In this document: piece by piece, positions 51,654 to 63,650 of the stretch | How positions within the stretch are numbered: position 1 is the first letter of the stretch | Layout: each line of letters begins with the position of its first letter | From: Auanema rhodensis | Lineage: Eukaryota > Nematoda > Chromadorea > Rhabditida > Rhabditidae | Direction: 5' to 3' | Assembly (NCBI GenBank): GCA_964057225.1 | Contig: OZ059894.1 | Span: 21,916,476 to 21,980,475, forward strand | Length of the DNA: 64,000 nucleotides | Translations under genes and position numbers: made by a program | Notes under the pieces: model-generated | What the model was told of the DNA's origin: nothing | Database searches by the model: none | Seen by the model: the letters and a program-made list of their open reading frames with translations, nothing else

Positions 51654-53057
51654 CGGATTTTTAAGCTGCGTCGATCTGTGTTATCCGATTTGCGCTAGCT
51701 TAAAAATGCACCGAGATATCAACTGATATAAGTTCACACTTAAATCCTCGATTTTCACCCTGAAGAATTAATTTTTTCGTTGAATAACATTGTCTATCGT
51801 CTTTGCCTTGAAAAATGGAATCTAAAAACATCTACTTTTTGCTAAATTATTTTGAAATTTTTCGAAAAAATTTTTGTCAAAATGTTTTTGGAAGCAATGT
51901 TGAGTGTACATGGAAACTCAACATACACTAATGCATCATTTTTCAAACGATCATAACTAATTTTTGTATCAAGCGTTTCTTGATGTAGTATAGTGCATTC
52001 GATGCGAATTTTTAAGCTGCGTCGATCTGTGTTATCAGATTTGCGCTAGCTTAAAAATGCACCGAGATATCAACTGATATAAGTTCACACTTATATCCTC
52101 GATTTTCACCCTGAAGAATTAATTTTTTCGTTGAATAACATTGTCCATCGTCTTTGCCTTAAAAAAAGGAATCTAAAAACATCTACTTTTTGCTAAATTA
52201 TTTTGAAATTTTTCGAAAAAATTTTTGTCAAAATGTTTTTGGAAGCAATGTTGAGTGTACATGGAAACTCAACATACACTAATGCATCATTTTTCAAACG
52301 AACATAACTAATTTTTTTATCAAGCGTTTCTTGATGTAGTATAGTGCATTCGATGCGAATTTTTAAGCTGCGTCGATCTGTGTTATCAGATTTGCGCTAG
52401 CTTAAAAATGCACCGAGATATCAACTGATATAAGTTCACACTTATATCCTCGATTTTCACCCTGAAGAATTAATTTTTTCGTTGAATAACATTGTCCATC
52501 GTCTTTGCCTTGAAAAAAGGAATCTAAAAACATCTACTTTTTGCTGAATTATTTTGAAATTTTTCGAAAAAATTTTTGTCAAAATGTTTTTGGAAGCAAT
52601 GTTGAGTGTACATGGAAACTCAACATACACTAATGCATCATTTTTCGAACGATCATAACTAATTTTTGTATCAAACGTTTCTCAATGTAGTATAGTGCAT
52701 TCGATGCGGATTTTTAAGCTGCGTCGATCTGTGTTATCAGATTTGCGCTAGCTTAAAAATGCACCGAGATATCAACTGATATAAGTTCACACTTATATCC
52801 TCGATTTTCACCCTGAAGAATTAATTTTTTCGTTGAATAACATTGTCCATCGTCTTTGCCTTGAAAAAAGGAATCTAGAAACATCTACTTTTTGCTGAAT
52901 TATTTTGAAATTTTTCGAAAAAATTTTTGTCAAAATGTTTTTGGAAGCAATGTTGAGTGTACATGGAAACTCAACATACACTAATGCATCATTTTTCAAA
53001 CGATCATAACTAATTTTTGTATTAAGCGTTTCTCAATGTAGTATAGTGCATTCGATG

Positions 53058-53471
53058 CGGATTTTTAAGCTGCGTCGATCTGTGTTATCCGATTTGCGCT
53101 AGCTTAAAAATGCACCGAGATATCAACTGATATAAGTTCACACTTAAATCCTCGATTTTCACCCTGAAGAATTAATTTTTTCGTTGAATAACATTGTCTA
53201 TCGTCTTTGCCTTGAAAAATGGAATCTAAAAACATCTACTTTTTGCTAAATTATTTTGAAATTTTTCGAAAAAATTTTTGTCAAAATGTTTTTCACATCT
53301 ACTTTTTGCTAAATTATTTTGAAATTTTTCGAAAAAATTTTTGTCAAAATGTTTTTGGAAGCAATGTTGAGTGTACATGGAAACTCAACATACACTAATG
53401 CATCATTTTTCAAACGAACATAACTAATTTTTTTATCAAGCGTTTCTTGATGTAGTATAGTGCATTCGATG
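53058..53471. repeat. 414-bp monomer M152, second copy of the 62-bp duplication
   Basis: The same duplication and the same filler C (53294) occur at the same offset (copies 53232-53293 and 53295-53356), so this derives from the same event as M147. The part after the duplication differs: M147 ends with CGATCATAAC, TATTAAG, CTCAATG, while M152 ends with CGAACATAAC, TTTTTTTATCAAG, CTTGATG as in M149. It is a recombinant monomer. Confidence 0.9.
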
Positions 53472-55577
53472 CGAATTTTTAAGCTGCGTCGATCTGTGTT
53501 ATCAGATTTGCGCTAGCTTAAAAATGCACCGAGATATCAACTGATATAAGTTCACACTTAAATCCTCGATTTTCACCCTGAAGAATTAATTTTTTCGTTG
53601 AATAACATTGTCTATCGTCTTTGCCTTGAAAAATGGAATCTAAAAACATCTACTTTTTGCTAAATTATTTTGAAATTTTTCGAAAAAATTTTTGTCAAAA
53701 TGTTTTTGGAAGCAATGTTGAGTGTACATGGAAACTCAACATACACTAATGCATCATTTTTCAAACGATCATAACTAATTTTTGTATCAAGCGTTTCTTG
53801 ATGTAGTATAGTGCATTCGATGCGAATTTTTAAGCTGCGTCGATCTGTGTTATCAGATTTGCGCTAGCTTAAAAATGCACCGAGATATCAACTGATATAA
53901 GTTCACACTTATATCCTCGATTTTCACCCTGAAGAATTAATTTTTTCGTTGAATAACATTGTCCATCGTCTTTGCCTTAAAAAAAGGAATCTAAAAACAT
54001 CTACTTTTTGCTAAATTATTTTGAAATTTTTCGAAAAAATTTTTGTCAAAATGTTTTTGGAAGCAATGTTGAGTGTACATGGAAACTCAACATACACTAA
54101 TGCATCATTTTTCAAACGAACATAACTAATTTTTTTATCAAGCGTTTCTTGATGTAGTATAGTGCATTCGATGCGAATTTTTAAGCTGCGTCGATCTGTG
54201 TTATCAGATTTGCGCTAGCTTAAAAATGCACCGAGATATCAACTGATATAAGTTCACACTTATATCCTCGATTTTCACCCTGAAGAATTAATTTTTTCGT
54301 TGAATAACATTGTCCATCGTCTTTGCCTTAAAAAAAGGAATCTAAAAACATCTACTTTTTGCTAAATTATTTTGAAATTTTTCGAAAAAATTTTTGTCAA
54401 AATGTTTTTGGAAGCAATGTTGAGTGTACATGGAAACTCAACATACACTAATGCATCATTTTTCAAACGAACATAACTAATTTTTTTATCAAGCGTTTCT
54501 TGATGTAGTATAGTGCATTCGATGCGAATTTTTAAGCTGCGTCGATCTGTGTTATCAGATTTGCGCTAGCTTAAAAATGCACCGAGATATCAACTGATAT
54601 AAGTTCACACTTATATCCTCGATTTTCACCCTGAAGAATTAATTTTTTCGTTGAATAACATTGTCCATCGTCTTTGCCTTAAAAAAAGGAATCTAAAAAC
54701 ATCTACTTTTTGCTAAATTATTTTGAAATTTTTCGAAAAAATTTTTGTCAAAATGTTTTTGGAAGCAATGTTGAGTGTACATGGAAACTCAACATACACT
54801 AATGCATCATTTTTCGAACGATCATAACTAATTTTTGTATCAAACGTTTCTCAATGTAGTATAGTGCATTCGATGCGGATTTTTAAGCTGCGTCGATCTG
54901 TGTTATCAGATTTGCGCTAGCTTAAAAATGCACCGAGATATCAACTGATATAAGTTCACACTTATATCCTCGATTTTCACCCTGAAGAATTAATTTTTTC
55001 GTTGAATAACATTGTCCATCGTCTTTGCCTTGAAAAAAGGAATCTAGAAACATCTACTTTTTGCTGAATTATTTTGAAATTTTTCGAAAAAATTTTTGTC
55101 AAAATGTTTTTGGAAGCAATGTTGAGTGTACATGGAAACTCAACATACACTAATGCATCATTTTTCAAACGATCATAACTAATTTTTGTATTAAGCGTTT
55201 CTCAATGTAGTATAGTGCATTCGATGCGGATTTTTAAGCTGCGTCGATCTGTGTTATCCGATTTGCGCTAGCTTAAAAATGCACCGAGATATCAACTGAT
55301 ATAAGTTCACACTTAAATCCTCGATTTTCACCCTGAAGAATTAATTTTTTCGTTGAATAACATTGTCTATCGTCTTTGCCTTGAAAAATGGAATCTAAAA
55401 ACATCTACTTTTTGCTAAATTATTTTGAAATTTTTCGAAAAAATTTTTGTCAAAATGTTTTTGGAAGCAATGTTGAGTGTACATGGAAACTCAACATACA
55501 CTAATGCATCATTTTTCAAACGATCATAACTAATTTTTGTATCAAGCGTTTCTTGATGTAGTATAGTGCATTCGATG

Positions 55578-57683
55578 CGAATTTTTAAGCTGCGTCGATC
55601 TGTGTTATCAGATTTGCGCTAGCTTAAAAATGCACCGAGATATCAACTGATATAAGTTCACACTTATATCCTCGATTTTCACCCTGAAGAATTAATTTTT
55701 TCGTTGAATAACATTGTCCATCGTCTTTGCCTTAAAAAAAGGAATCTAAAAACATCTACTTTTTGCTAAATTATTTTGAAATTTTTCGAAAAAATTTTTG
55801 TCAAAATGTTTTTGGAAGCAATGTTGAGTGTACATGGAAACTCAACATACACTAATGCATCATTTTTCAAACGAACATAACTAATTTTTTTATCAAGCGT
55901 TTCTCAATGTAGTATAGTGCATTCGATGCGGATTTTTAAGCTGCGTCGATCTGTGTTATCAAATTTGCGCTAGCTTAAAAATGCACCGAGATATCAACTG
56001 ATATAAGTTCACACTTATATCCTCGATTTTCACCCTGAAGAATTAATTTTTTCGTTGAATAACATTGTCCATCGTCTTTGCCTTAAAAAAAGGAATCTAA
56101 AAACATCTACTTTTTGCTAAATTATTTTGAAATTTTTCGAAAAAATTTTTGTCAAAATGTTTTTGGAAGCAATGTTGAGTGTACATGGAAACTCAACATA
56201 CACTAATGCATCATTTTTCAAACGAACATAACTAATTTTTTTATCAAGCGTTTCTCAATGTAGTATAGTGCATTCGATGCGGATTTTTAAGCTGCGTCGA
56301 TCTGTGTTATCAAATTTGCGCTAGCTTAAAAATGCACCGAGATATCAACTGATATAAGTTCACACTTATATCCTCGATTTTCACCCTGAAGAATTAATTT
56401 TTTCGTTGAATAACATTGTCCATCGTCTTTGCCTTAAAAAAAGGAATCTAAAAACATCTACTTTTTGCTAAATTATTTTGAAATTTTTCGAAAAAATTTT
56501 TGTCAAAATGTTTTTGGAAGCAATGTTGAGTGTACATGGAAACTCAACATACACTAATGCATCATTTTTCAAACGAACATAACTAATTTTTTTATCAAGC
56601 GTTTCTCAATGTAGTATAGTGCATTCGATGCGGATTTTTAAGCTGCGTCGATCTGTGTTATCAAATTTGCGCTAGCTTAAAAATGCACCGAGATATCAAC
56701 TGATATAAGTTCACACTTATATCCTCGATTTTCACCCTGAAGAATTAATTTTTTCGTTGAATAACATTGTCCATCGTCTTTGCCTTAAAAAAAGGAATCT
56801 AAAAACATCTACTTTTTGCTAAATTATTTTGAAATTTTTCGAAAAAATTTTTGTCAAAATGTTTTTGGAAGCAATGTTGAGTGTACATGGAAATTCAACA
56901 TACACTAATGCATCATTTTTCAAACGAACATAACTAATTTTTTTATCAAGCGTTTCTCAATGTAGTATAGTGCATTCGATGCGGATTTTTAAGCTGCGTC
57001 GATCTGTGTTATCAAATTTGCGCTAGCTTAAAAATGCACCGAGATATCAACTGATATAAGTTCACACTTATATCCTCGATTTTCACCCTGAAGAATTAAT
57101 TTTTTCGTTGAATAACATTGTCCATCGTCTTTGCCTTAAAAAAAGGAATCTAAAAACATCTACTTTTTGCTAAATTATTTTGAAATTTTTCGAAAAAATT
57201 TTTGTCAAAATGTTTTTTGAAGCAATGTTGAGTGTACATGGAAACTCAACATACACTAATGCATCATTTTTCAAACGAACATAACTAATTTTTGTATCAA
57301 GCGTTTCTCAATGTAGTATAGTGCATTCGATGCGGATTTTTAAGCTGCGTCGATCTGTGTTATCAAATTTGCGCTAGCTTAAAAATGCACCGAGATATCA
57401 ACTGATATAAGTTCACACTTATATCCTCGATTTTCACCCTGAAGAATTAATTTTTTCGTTGAATAACATTGTCCATCGTCTTTGCCTTAAAAACAGGAAT
57501 CTAAAAACATCTACTTTTTGCTAAATTATTATAAAATTTTTCGAAAAAATTTTTGTCAAAATGTTTTTGGAAGCAATGTTGAGTGTACATGGAAACTCAA
57601 CATACACTAATGCATCATTTTTCAAACGATCATAACTAATTTGTGTATTAAGCGTTTCTCAATGTAGTATAGTGCATTCGATG
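55578..57683. repeat. Run of near-identical single monomers, M160-M163, with flanks
   Basis: M160, M161, M162 and M163 (55929-57332) all have TATCAAATTT, CCTTAAAAAAAGG, CGAACATAAC and CTCAATG, a simple 351-bp repeat rather than an alternating one. Private changes are few: AAATTCAACA in M162, and GTTTTTTGAAGC plus a TTTTTGTATCAAG tail in M163. M159 is a related GCGAATTT copy. M164 has AAAAACAGG and an unusual ATTATTATAAAATTTTT. Confidence 0.75.
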
Positions 57684-60600
57684 CGGATTTTTAAGCTGCG
57701 TCGATCTGTGTTATCAGATTTGCGCTAGCTTAAAAATGCACCGAGATATCAACTGATATAAGTTCACACTTATATCCTCGATTTTCACCCTGAAGAATTA
57801 ATTTTTTCGTTGAATAACATTGTCTATCGTCTTTGCCTTGAAAAATGGAATCTAAAAACATCTACTTTTTGCTAAATTATTTTGAAATTTTTCGAAAAAA
57901 TTTTTGTCAAAATGTTTTTGGAAGCAATGTTGAGTGTACATGGAAACTCAACATACACTAATGCATCATTTTTCAAACGATCATAACTAATTTGTGTATT
58001 AAGCGTTTCTCAATGTAGTATAGTGCATTCGATGCGGATTTTTAAGCTGCGTCGATCTGTGTTATCAGATTTGCGCTAGCTTAAAAATGCACCGAGATAT
58101 CAACTGATATAAGTTCACACTTATATCCTCGATTTTCACCCTGAAGAATTAATTTTTTCGTTGAATAACATTGTCTATCGTCTTTGCCTTGAAAAATGGA
58201 ATCTAAAAACATCTACTTTTTGCTGAATTATTTTGAAATTTTTCGAAAAAATTTTTGTCAAAATGTTTTTGGAAGCAATGTTGAGTGTACATGGAAACTC
58301 AACATACACTAATGCATCATTTTTCAAACGATCATAACTAATTTTTGTATCAAGCGTTTCTCAATGTAGTATAGTGCATTCGATGCGGATTTTTAAGCTG
58401 CGTCGATCTGTGTTATCCGATTTGCGCTAGCTTAAAAATGCACCGAGATATCAACTGATATAAGTTCACACTTAAATCCTCGATTTTCACCCTGAAGAAT
58501 TAATTTTTTCGTTGAATAACATTGTCTATCGTCTTTGCCTTGAAAAATGGAATCTAAAAACATCTACTTTTTGCTAAATTATTTTGAAATTTTTCGAAAA
58601 AATTTTTGTCAAAATGTTTTTGGAAGCAATGTTGAGTGTACATGGAAACTCAACATACACTAATGCATCATTTTTCAAACGATCATAACTAATTTTTGTA
58701 TCAAGCGTTTCTTGATGTAGTATAGTGCATTCGATGCGAATTTTTAAGCTGCGTCGATCTGTGTTATCAGATTTGCGCTAGCTTAAAAATGCACCGAGAT
58801 ATCAACTGATATAAGTTCACACTTATATCCTCGATTTTCACCCTGAAGAATTAATTTTTTCGTTGAATAACATTGTCCATCGTCTTTGCCTTAAAAAAAG
58901 GAATCTAAAAACATCTACTTTTTGCTAAATTATTTTGAAATTTTTCGAAAAAATTTTTGTCAAAATGTTTTTGGAAGCAATGTTGAGTGTACATGGAAAC
59001 TCAACATACACTAATGCATCATTTTTCAAACGAACATAACTAATTTTTTTATCAAGCGTTTCTCAATGTAGTATAGTGCATTCGATGCGGATTTTTAAGC
59101 TGCGTCGATCTGTGTTATCAAATTTGCGCTAGCTTAAAAATGCACCGAGATATCAACTGATATAAGTTCACACTTATATCCTCGATTTTCACCCTGAAGA
59201 ATTAATTTTTTCGTTGAATAACATTGTCCATCGTCTTTGCCTTAAAAAAAGGAATCTAAAAACATCTACTTTTTGCTAAATTATTTTGAAATTTTTCGAA
59301 AAAATTTTTGTCAAAATGTTTTTGGAAGCAATGTTGAGTGTACATGGAAACTCAACATACACTAATGCATCATTTTTCAAACGAACATAACTAATTTTTT
59401 TATCAAGCGTTTCTCAATGTAGTATAGTGCATTCGATGCGGATTTTTAAGCTGCGTCGATCTGTGTTATCAAATTTGCGCTAGCTTAAAAATGCACCGAG
59501 ATATCAACTGATATAAGTTCACACTTATATCCTCGATTTTCACCCTGAAGAATTAATTTTTTCGTTGAATAACATTGTCCATCGTCTTTGCCTTAAAAAC
59601 AGGAATCTAAAAACATCTACTTTTTGCTAAATTATTTTGAAATTTTTCGAAAAAATTTTTGTCAAAATGTTTTTGGAAGCAATGTTGAGTGTACATGGGA
59701 ACTCAACATACACTAATGCATCATTTTTCAAACGATCATAACTAATTTTTGTATTAAGCGTTTCTCAATGTAGTATAGTGCATTCGATGCGGATTTTTAA
59801 GCTGCGTCGATCTGTGTTATCAGATTTGCGCTAGCTTAAAAATGCACCGAGATATCAACTGATGTAAGTTCACACTTATATCCTCGATTTTCACCCTGAA
59901 GAATTAATTTTTTCGTTGAATAACATTGTCCATCGTCTTTGCCTTGAAAAAAGGAATCTAAAAACATCTACTTTTTGCTAAATTATTTTGAAATTTTTCG
60001 AAAAAATTTTTGTCAAAATGTTTTTGGAAGCAATGTTGAGTGTACATGGAAACTCAACATACACTAATGCATCATTTTTCAAACGATCATAACTAATTTT
60101 TGTATCAAACGTTTCTCAATGTAGTATAGTGCATTCGATGCGGATTTTTAAGCTGCGTCGATCTGTGGTATCAGATTTGCGCTAGCTTAAAAATGCACCG
60201 AGATATCAACTGATATAAGTTCACACTTATATCCTCGATTTTCACCCTGAAGAATTAATTTTTTCGTTGAATAACATTGTCCATCGTCTTTGCCTTGAAA
60301 AAAGGAATCTAAAAACATCTACTTTTTGCTGAATTATTTTGAAATTTTTCGAAAAAATTTTTGTCAAAATGTTTTTGGAAGCAATGTTGAGTGTACATGG
60401 AAACTCAACATACACTAATGCATCATTTTTCAAACGATCATAACTAATTTTTGTATCAAGCGTTTCTTGATGTAGTATAGTGCATTCGATGCGGATTTTT
60501 AAGCTGCGTCGATCTGTGTTATCAGATTTGCGCTAGCTTAAAAATGCACCGAGATATCAACTGATATAAGTTCACACTTATATCCTCGATTTTCACCCTG

Positions 60601-62597
60601 AAGAATTAATTTTTTCGTTGAATAACATTGTCCATCGTCTTTGCCTTGAAAAAAGGAATCTAGAAACATCTACTTTTTGCTGAATTATTTTGAAATTTTT
60701 CGAAAAAATTTTTGTCAAAATGTTTTTGGAAGCAATGTTGAGTGTACATGGAAACTCAACATACACTAATGCATCATTTTTCAAACGATCATAACTAATT
60801 TTTGTATCAAGCGTTTCTCAATGTAGTATAGTGCATTCGATGCGGATTTTTAAGCTGCGTCGATCTGTGTTATCCGATTTGCGCTAGCTTAAAAATGCAC
60901 CGAGATATCAACTGATATAAGTTCACACTTAAATCCTCGATTTTCACCCTGAAGAATTAATTTTTTCGTTGAATAACATTGTCTATCGTCTTTGCCTTGA
61001 AAAATGGAATCTAAAAACATCTACTTTTTGCTAAATTATTTTGAAATTTTTCGAAAAAATTTTTGTCAAAATGTTTTTGGAAGCAATGTTGAGTGTACAT
61101 GGAAACTCAACATACACTAATGCATCATTTTTCAAACGATCATAACTAATTTTTGTATCAAGCGTTTCTTGATGTAGTATAGTGCATTCGATGCGAATTT
61201 TTAAGCTGCGTCGATCTGTGTTATCAGATTTGCGCTAGCTTAAAAATGCACCGAGATATCAACTGATATAAGTTCACACTTATATCCTCGATTTTCACCC
61301 TGAAGAATTAATTTTTTCGTTGAATAACATTGTCCATCGTCTTTGCCTTAAAAAAAGGAATCTAAAAACATCTACTTTTTGCTAAATTATTTTGAAATTT
61401 TTCGAAAAAATTTTTGTCAAAATGTTTTTGGAAGCAATGTTGAGTGTACATGGAAACTCAACATACACTAATGCATCATTTTTCAAACGAACATAACTAA
61501 TTTTTTTATCAAGCGTTTCTCAATGTAGTATAGTGCATTCGATGCGGATTTTTAAGCTGCGTCGATCTGTGTTATCAAATTTGCGCTAGCTTAAAAATGC
61601 ACCGAGATATCAACTGATATAAGTTCACACTTATATCCTCGATTTTCACCCTGAAGAATTAATTTTTTCGTTGAATAACATTGTCCATCGTCTTTGCCTT
61701 AAAAAAAGGAATCTAAAAACATCTACTTTTTGCTAAATTATTTTGAAATTTTTCGAAAAAATTTTTGTCAAAATGTTTTTGGAAGCAATGTTGAGTGTAC
61801 ATGGAAACTCAACATACACTAATGCATCATTTTTCAAACGATCATAACTAATTTTTGTATCAAGCGTTTCTTGATGTAGTATAGTGCATTCGATGCGAAT
61901 TTTTAAGCTGCGTCGATCTGTGTTATCAGATTTGCGCTAGCTTAAAAATGCACCGAGATATCAACTGATATAAGTTCACACTTATATCCTCGATTTTCAC
62001 CCTGAAGAATTAATTTTTTCGTTGAATAACATTGTCCATCGTCTTTGCCTTAAAAAAAGGAATCTAAAAACATCTACTTTTTGCTAAATTATTTTGAAAT
62101 TTTTCGAAAAAATTTTTGTCAAAATGTTTTTGGAAGCAATGTTGAGTGTACATGGAAACTCAACATACACTAATGCATCATTTTTCAAACGAACATAACT
62201 AATTTTTTTATCAAGCGTTTCTCAATGTAGTATAGTGCATTTGATGCGGATTTTTAAGCTGCGTCGATCTGTGTTATCAAATTTGCGCTAGCTTAAAAAT
62301 GCACCGAGATATCAACTGATATAAGTTCACACTTATATCCTCGATTTTCACCCTGAAGAATTAATTTTTTCGTTGAATAACATTGTCCATCGTCTTTGCC
62401 TTAAAAAAAGGAATCTAAAAACATCTACTTTTTGCTAAATTATTTTGAAATTTTTCGAAAAAATTTTTGTCAAAATGTTTTTGGAAGCAATGTTGAGTGT
62501 ACATGGAAACTCAACATACACTAATGCATCATTTTTCAAACGAACATAACTAATTTTTTTATCAAGTGTTTCTCAATGTAGTATAGTGCATTCGATG
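57684..62597. repeat. Right domain: M165-M178
   Basis: M165 and M166 are AAAAATGG copies. M167-M172 (58386-60491) run TATCCG/TTAAATCC, GCGAATTT with CGAACATAAC, TATCAAATTT with AAAAAAAGG, TATCAAATTT with AAAAACAGG, GATGTAAG, and TGTGGTATCAG. M174-M181 (60843-63650) repeat this order with one extra pair (M177-M178). M173 carries CTAGAAAC. M178 follows an ATTTGATG junction. Confidence 0.75.
59439..60491. repeat. Three-monomer block M170-M172, first copy
   Basis: Rare variants in order are ACATGGGAAC (M170), GATGTAAG (M171) and CTGTGGTATCAG (M172). The same three rare variants recur in order at 62598-63650, exactly 3159 bp (9 x 351) downstream, which marks a recent block duplication. Confidence 0.85.
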
Positions 62598-63650
62598 CGG
62601 ATTTTTAAGCTGCGTCGATCTGTGTTATCAAATTTGCGCTAGCTTAAAAATGCACCGAGATATCAACTGATATAAGTTCACACTTATATCCTCGATTTTC
62701 ACCCTGAAGAATTAATTTTTTCGTTGAATAACATTGTCCATCGTCTTTGCCTTAAAAACAGGAATCTAAAAACATCTACTTTTTGCTAAATTATTTTGAA
62801 ATTTTTCGAAAAAATTTTTGTCAAAATGTTTTTGGAAGCAATGTTGAGTGTACATGGGAACTCAACATACACTAATGCATCATTTTTCAAACGATCATAA
62901 CTAATTTTTGTATTAAGCGTTTCTCAATGTAGTATAGTGCATTCGATGCGGATTTTTAAGCTGCGTCGATCTGTGTTATCAGATTTGCGCTAGCTTAAAA
63001 ATGCACCGAGATATCAACTGATGTAAGTTCACACTTATATCCTCGATTTTCACCCTGAAGAATTAATTTTTTCGTTGAATAACATTGTCCATCGTCTTTG
63101 CCTTGAAAAAAGGAATCTAAAAACATCTACTTTTTGCTAAATTATTTTGAAATTTTTCGAAAAAATTTTTGTCAAAATGTTTTTGGAAGCAATGTTGAGT
63201 GTACATGGAAACTCAACATACACTAATGCATCATTTTTCAAACGATCATAACTAATTTTTGTATCAAACGTTTCTCAATGTAGTATAGTGCATTCGATGC
63301 GGATTTTTAAGCTGCGTCGATCTGTGGTATCAGATTTGCGCTAGCTTAAAAATGCACCGAGATATCAACTGATATAAGTTCACACTTATATCCTCGATTT
63401 TCACCCTGAAGAATTAATTTTTTCGTTGAATAACATTGTCCATCGTCTTTGCCTTGAAAAAAGGAATCTAAAAACATCTACTTTTTGCTGAATTATTTTG
63501 AAATTTTTCGAAAAAATTTTTGTCAAAATGTTTTTGGAAGCAATGTTGAGTGTACATGGAAACTCAACATACACTAATGCATCATTTTTCAAACGATCAT
63601 AACTAATTTTTGTATCAAGCGTTTCTTGATGTAGTATAGTGCATTCGATG
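62598..63650. repeat. Three-monomer block M179-M181, second copy
   Basis: It carries the same rare series ACATGGGAAC, GATGTAAG and CTGTGGTATCAG as 59439-60491. The last member, M181, has TGCTGAATT, and its minus-strand 63-codon frame (63401-63592) has the same translation as the one at 60242-60433. Confidence 0.85.

Larger units (their letters stand above)
49485..55577. repeat. Right domain: units of 4, 5 and 6 monomers opened by CTAGAAAC
   Basis: The marker AATCTAGAAACATC occurs in M142 (49485), M146 (50889), M151 (52707), M157 (54876) and later M173 (60492). Each is followed by a monomer with TATCCGATTT and CACTTAAATCC. The units are therefore 4, 5 and 6 monomers long in succession. Growth comes from added copies of the GCGAATTT/AAAAAAAGG/CGAACATAAC type (M149, M154, M155). 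M147 and M152 carry a 62-bp internal duplication. Confidence 0.8.
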
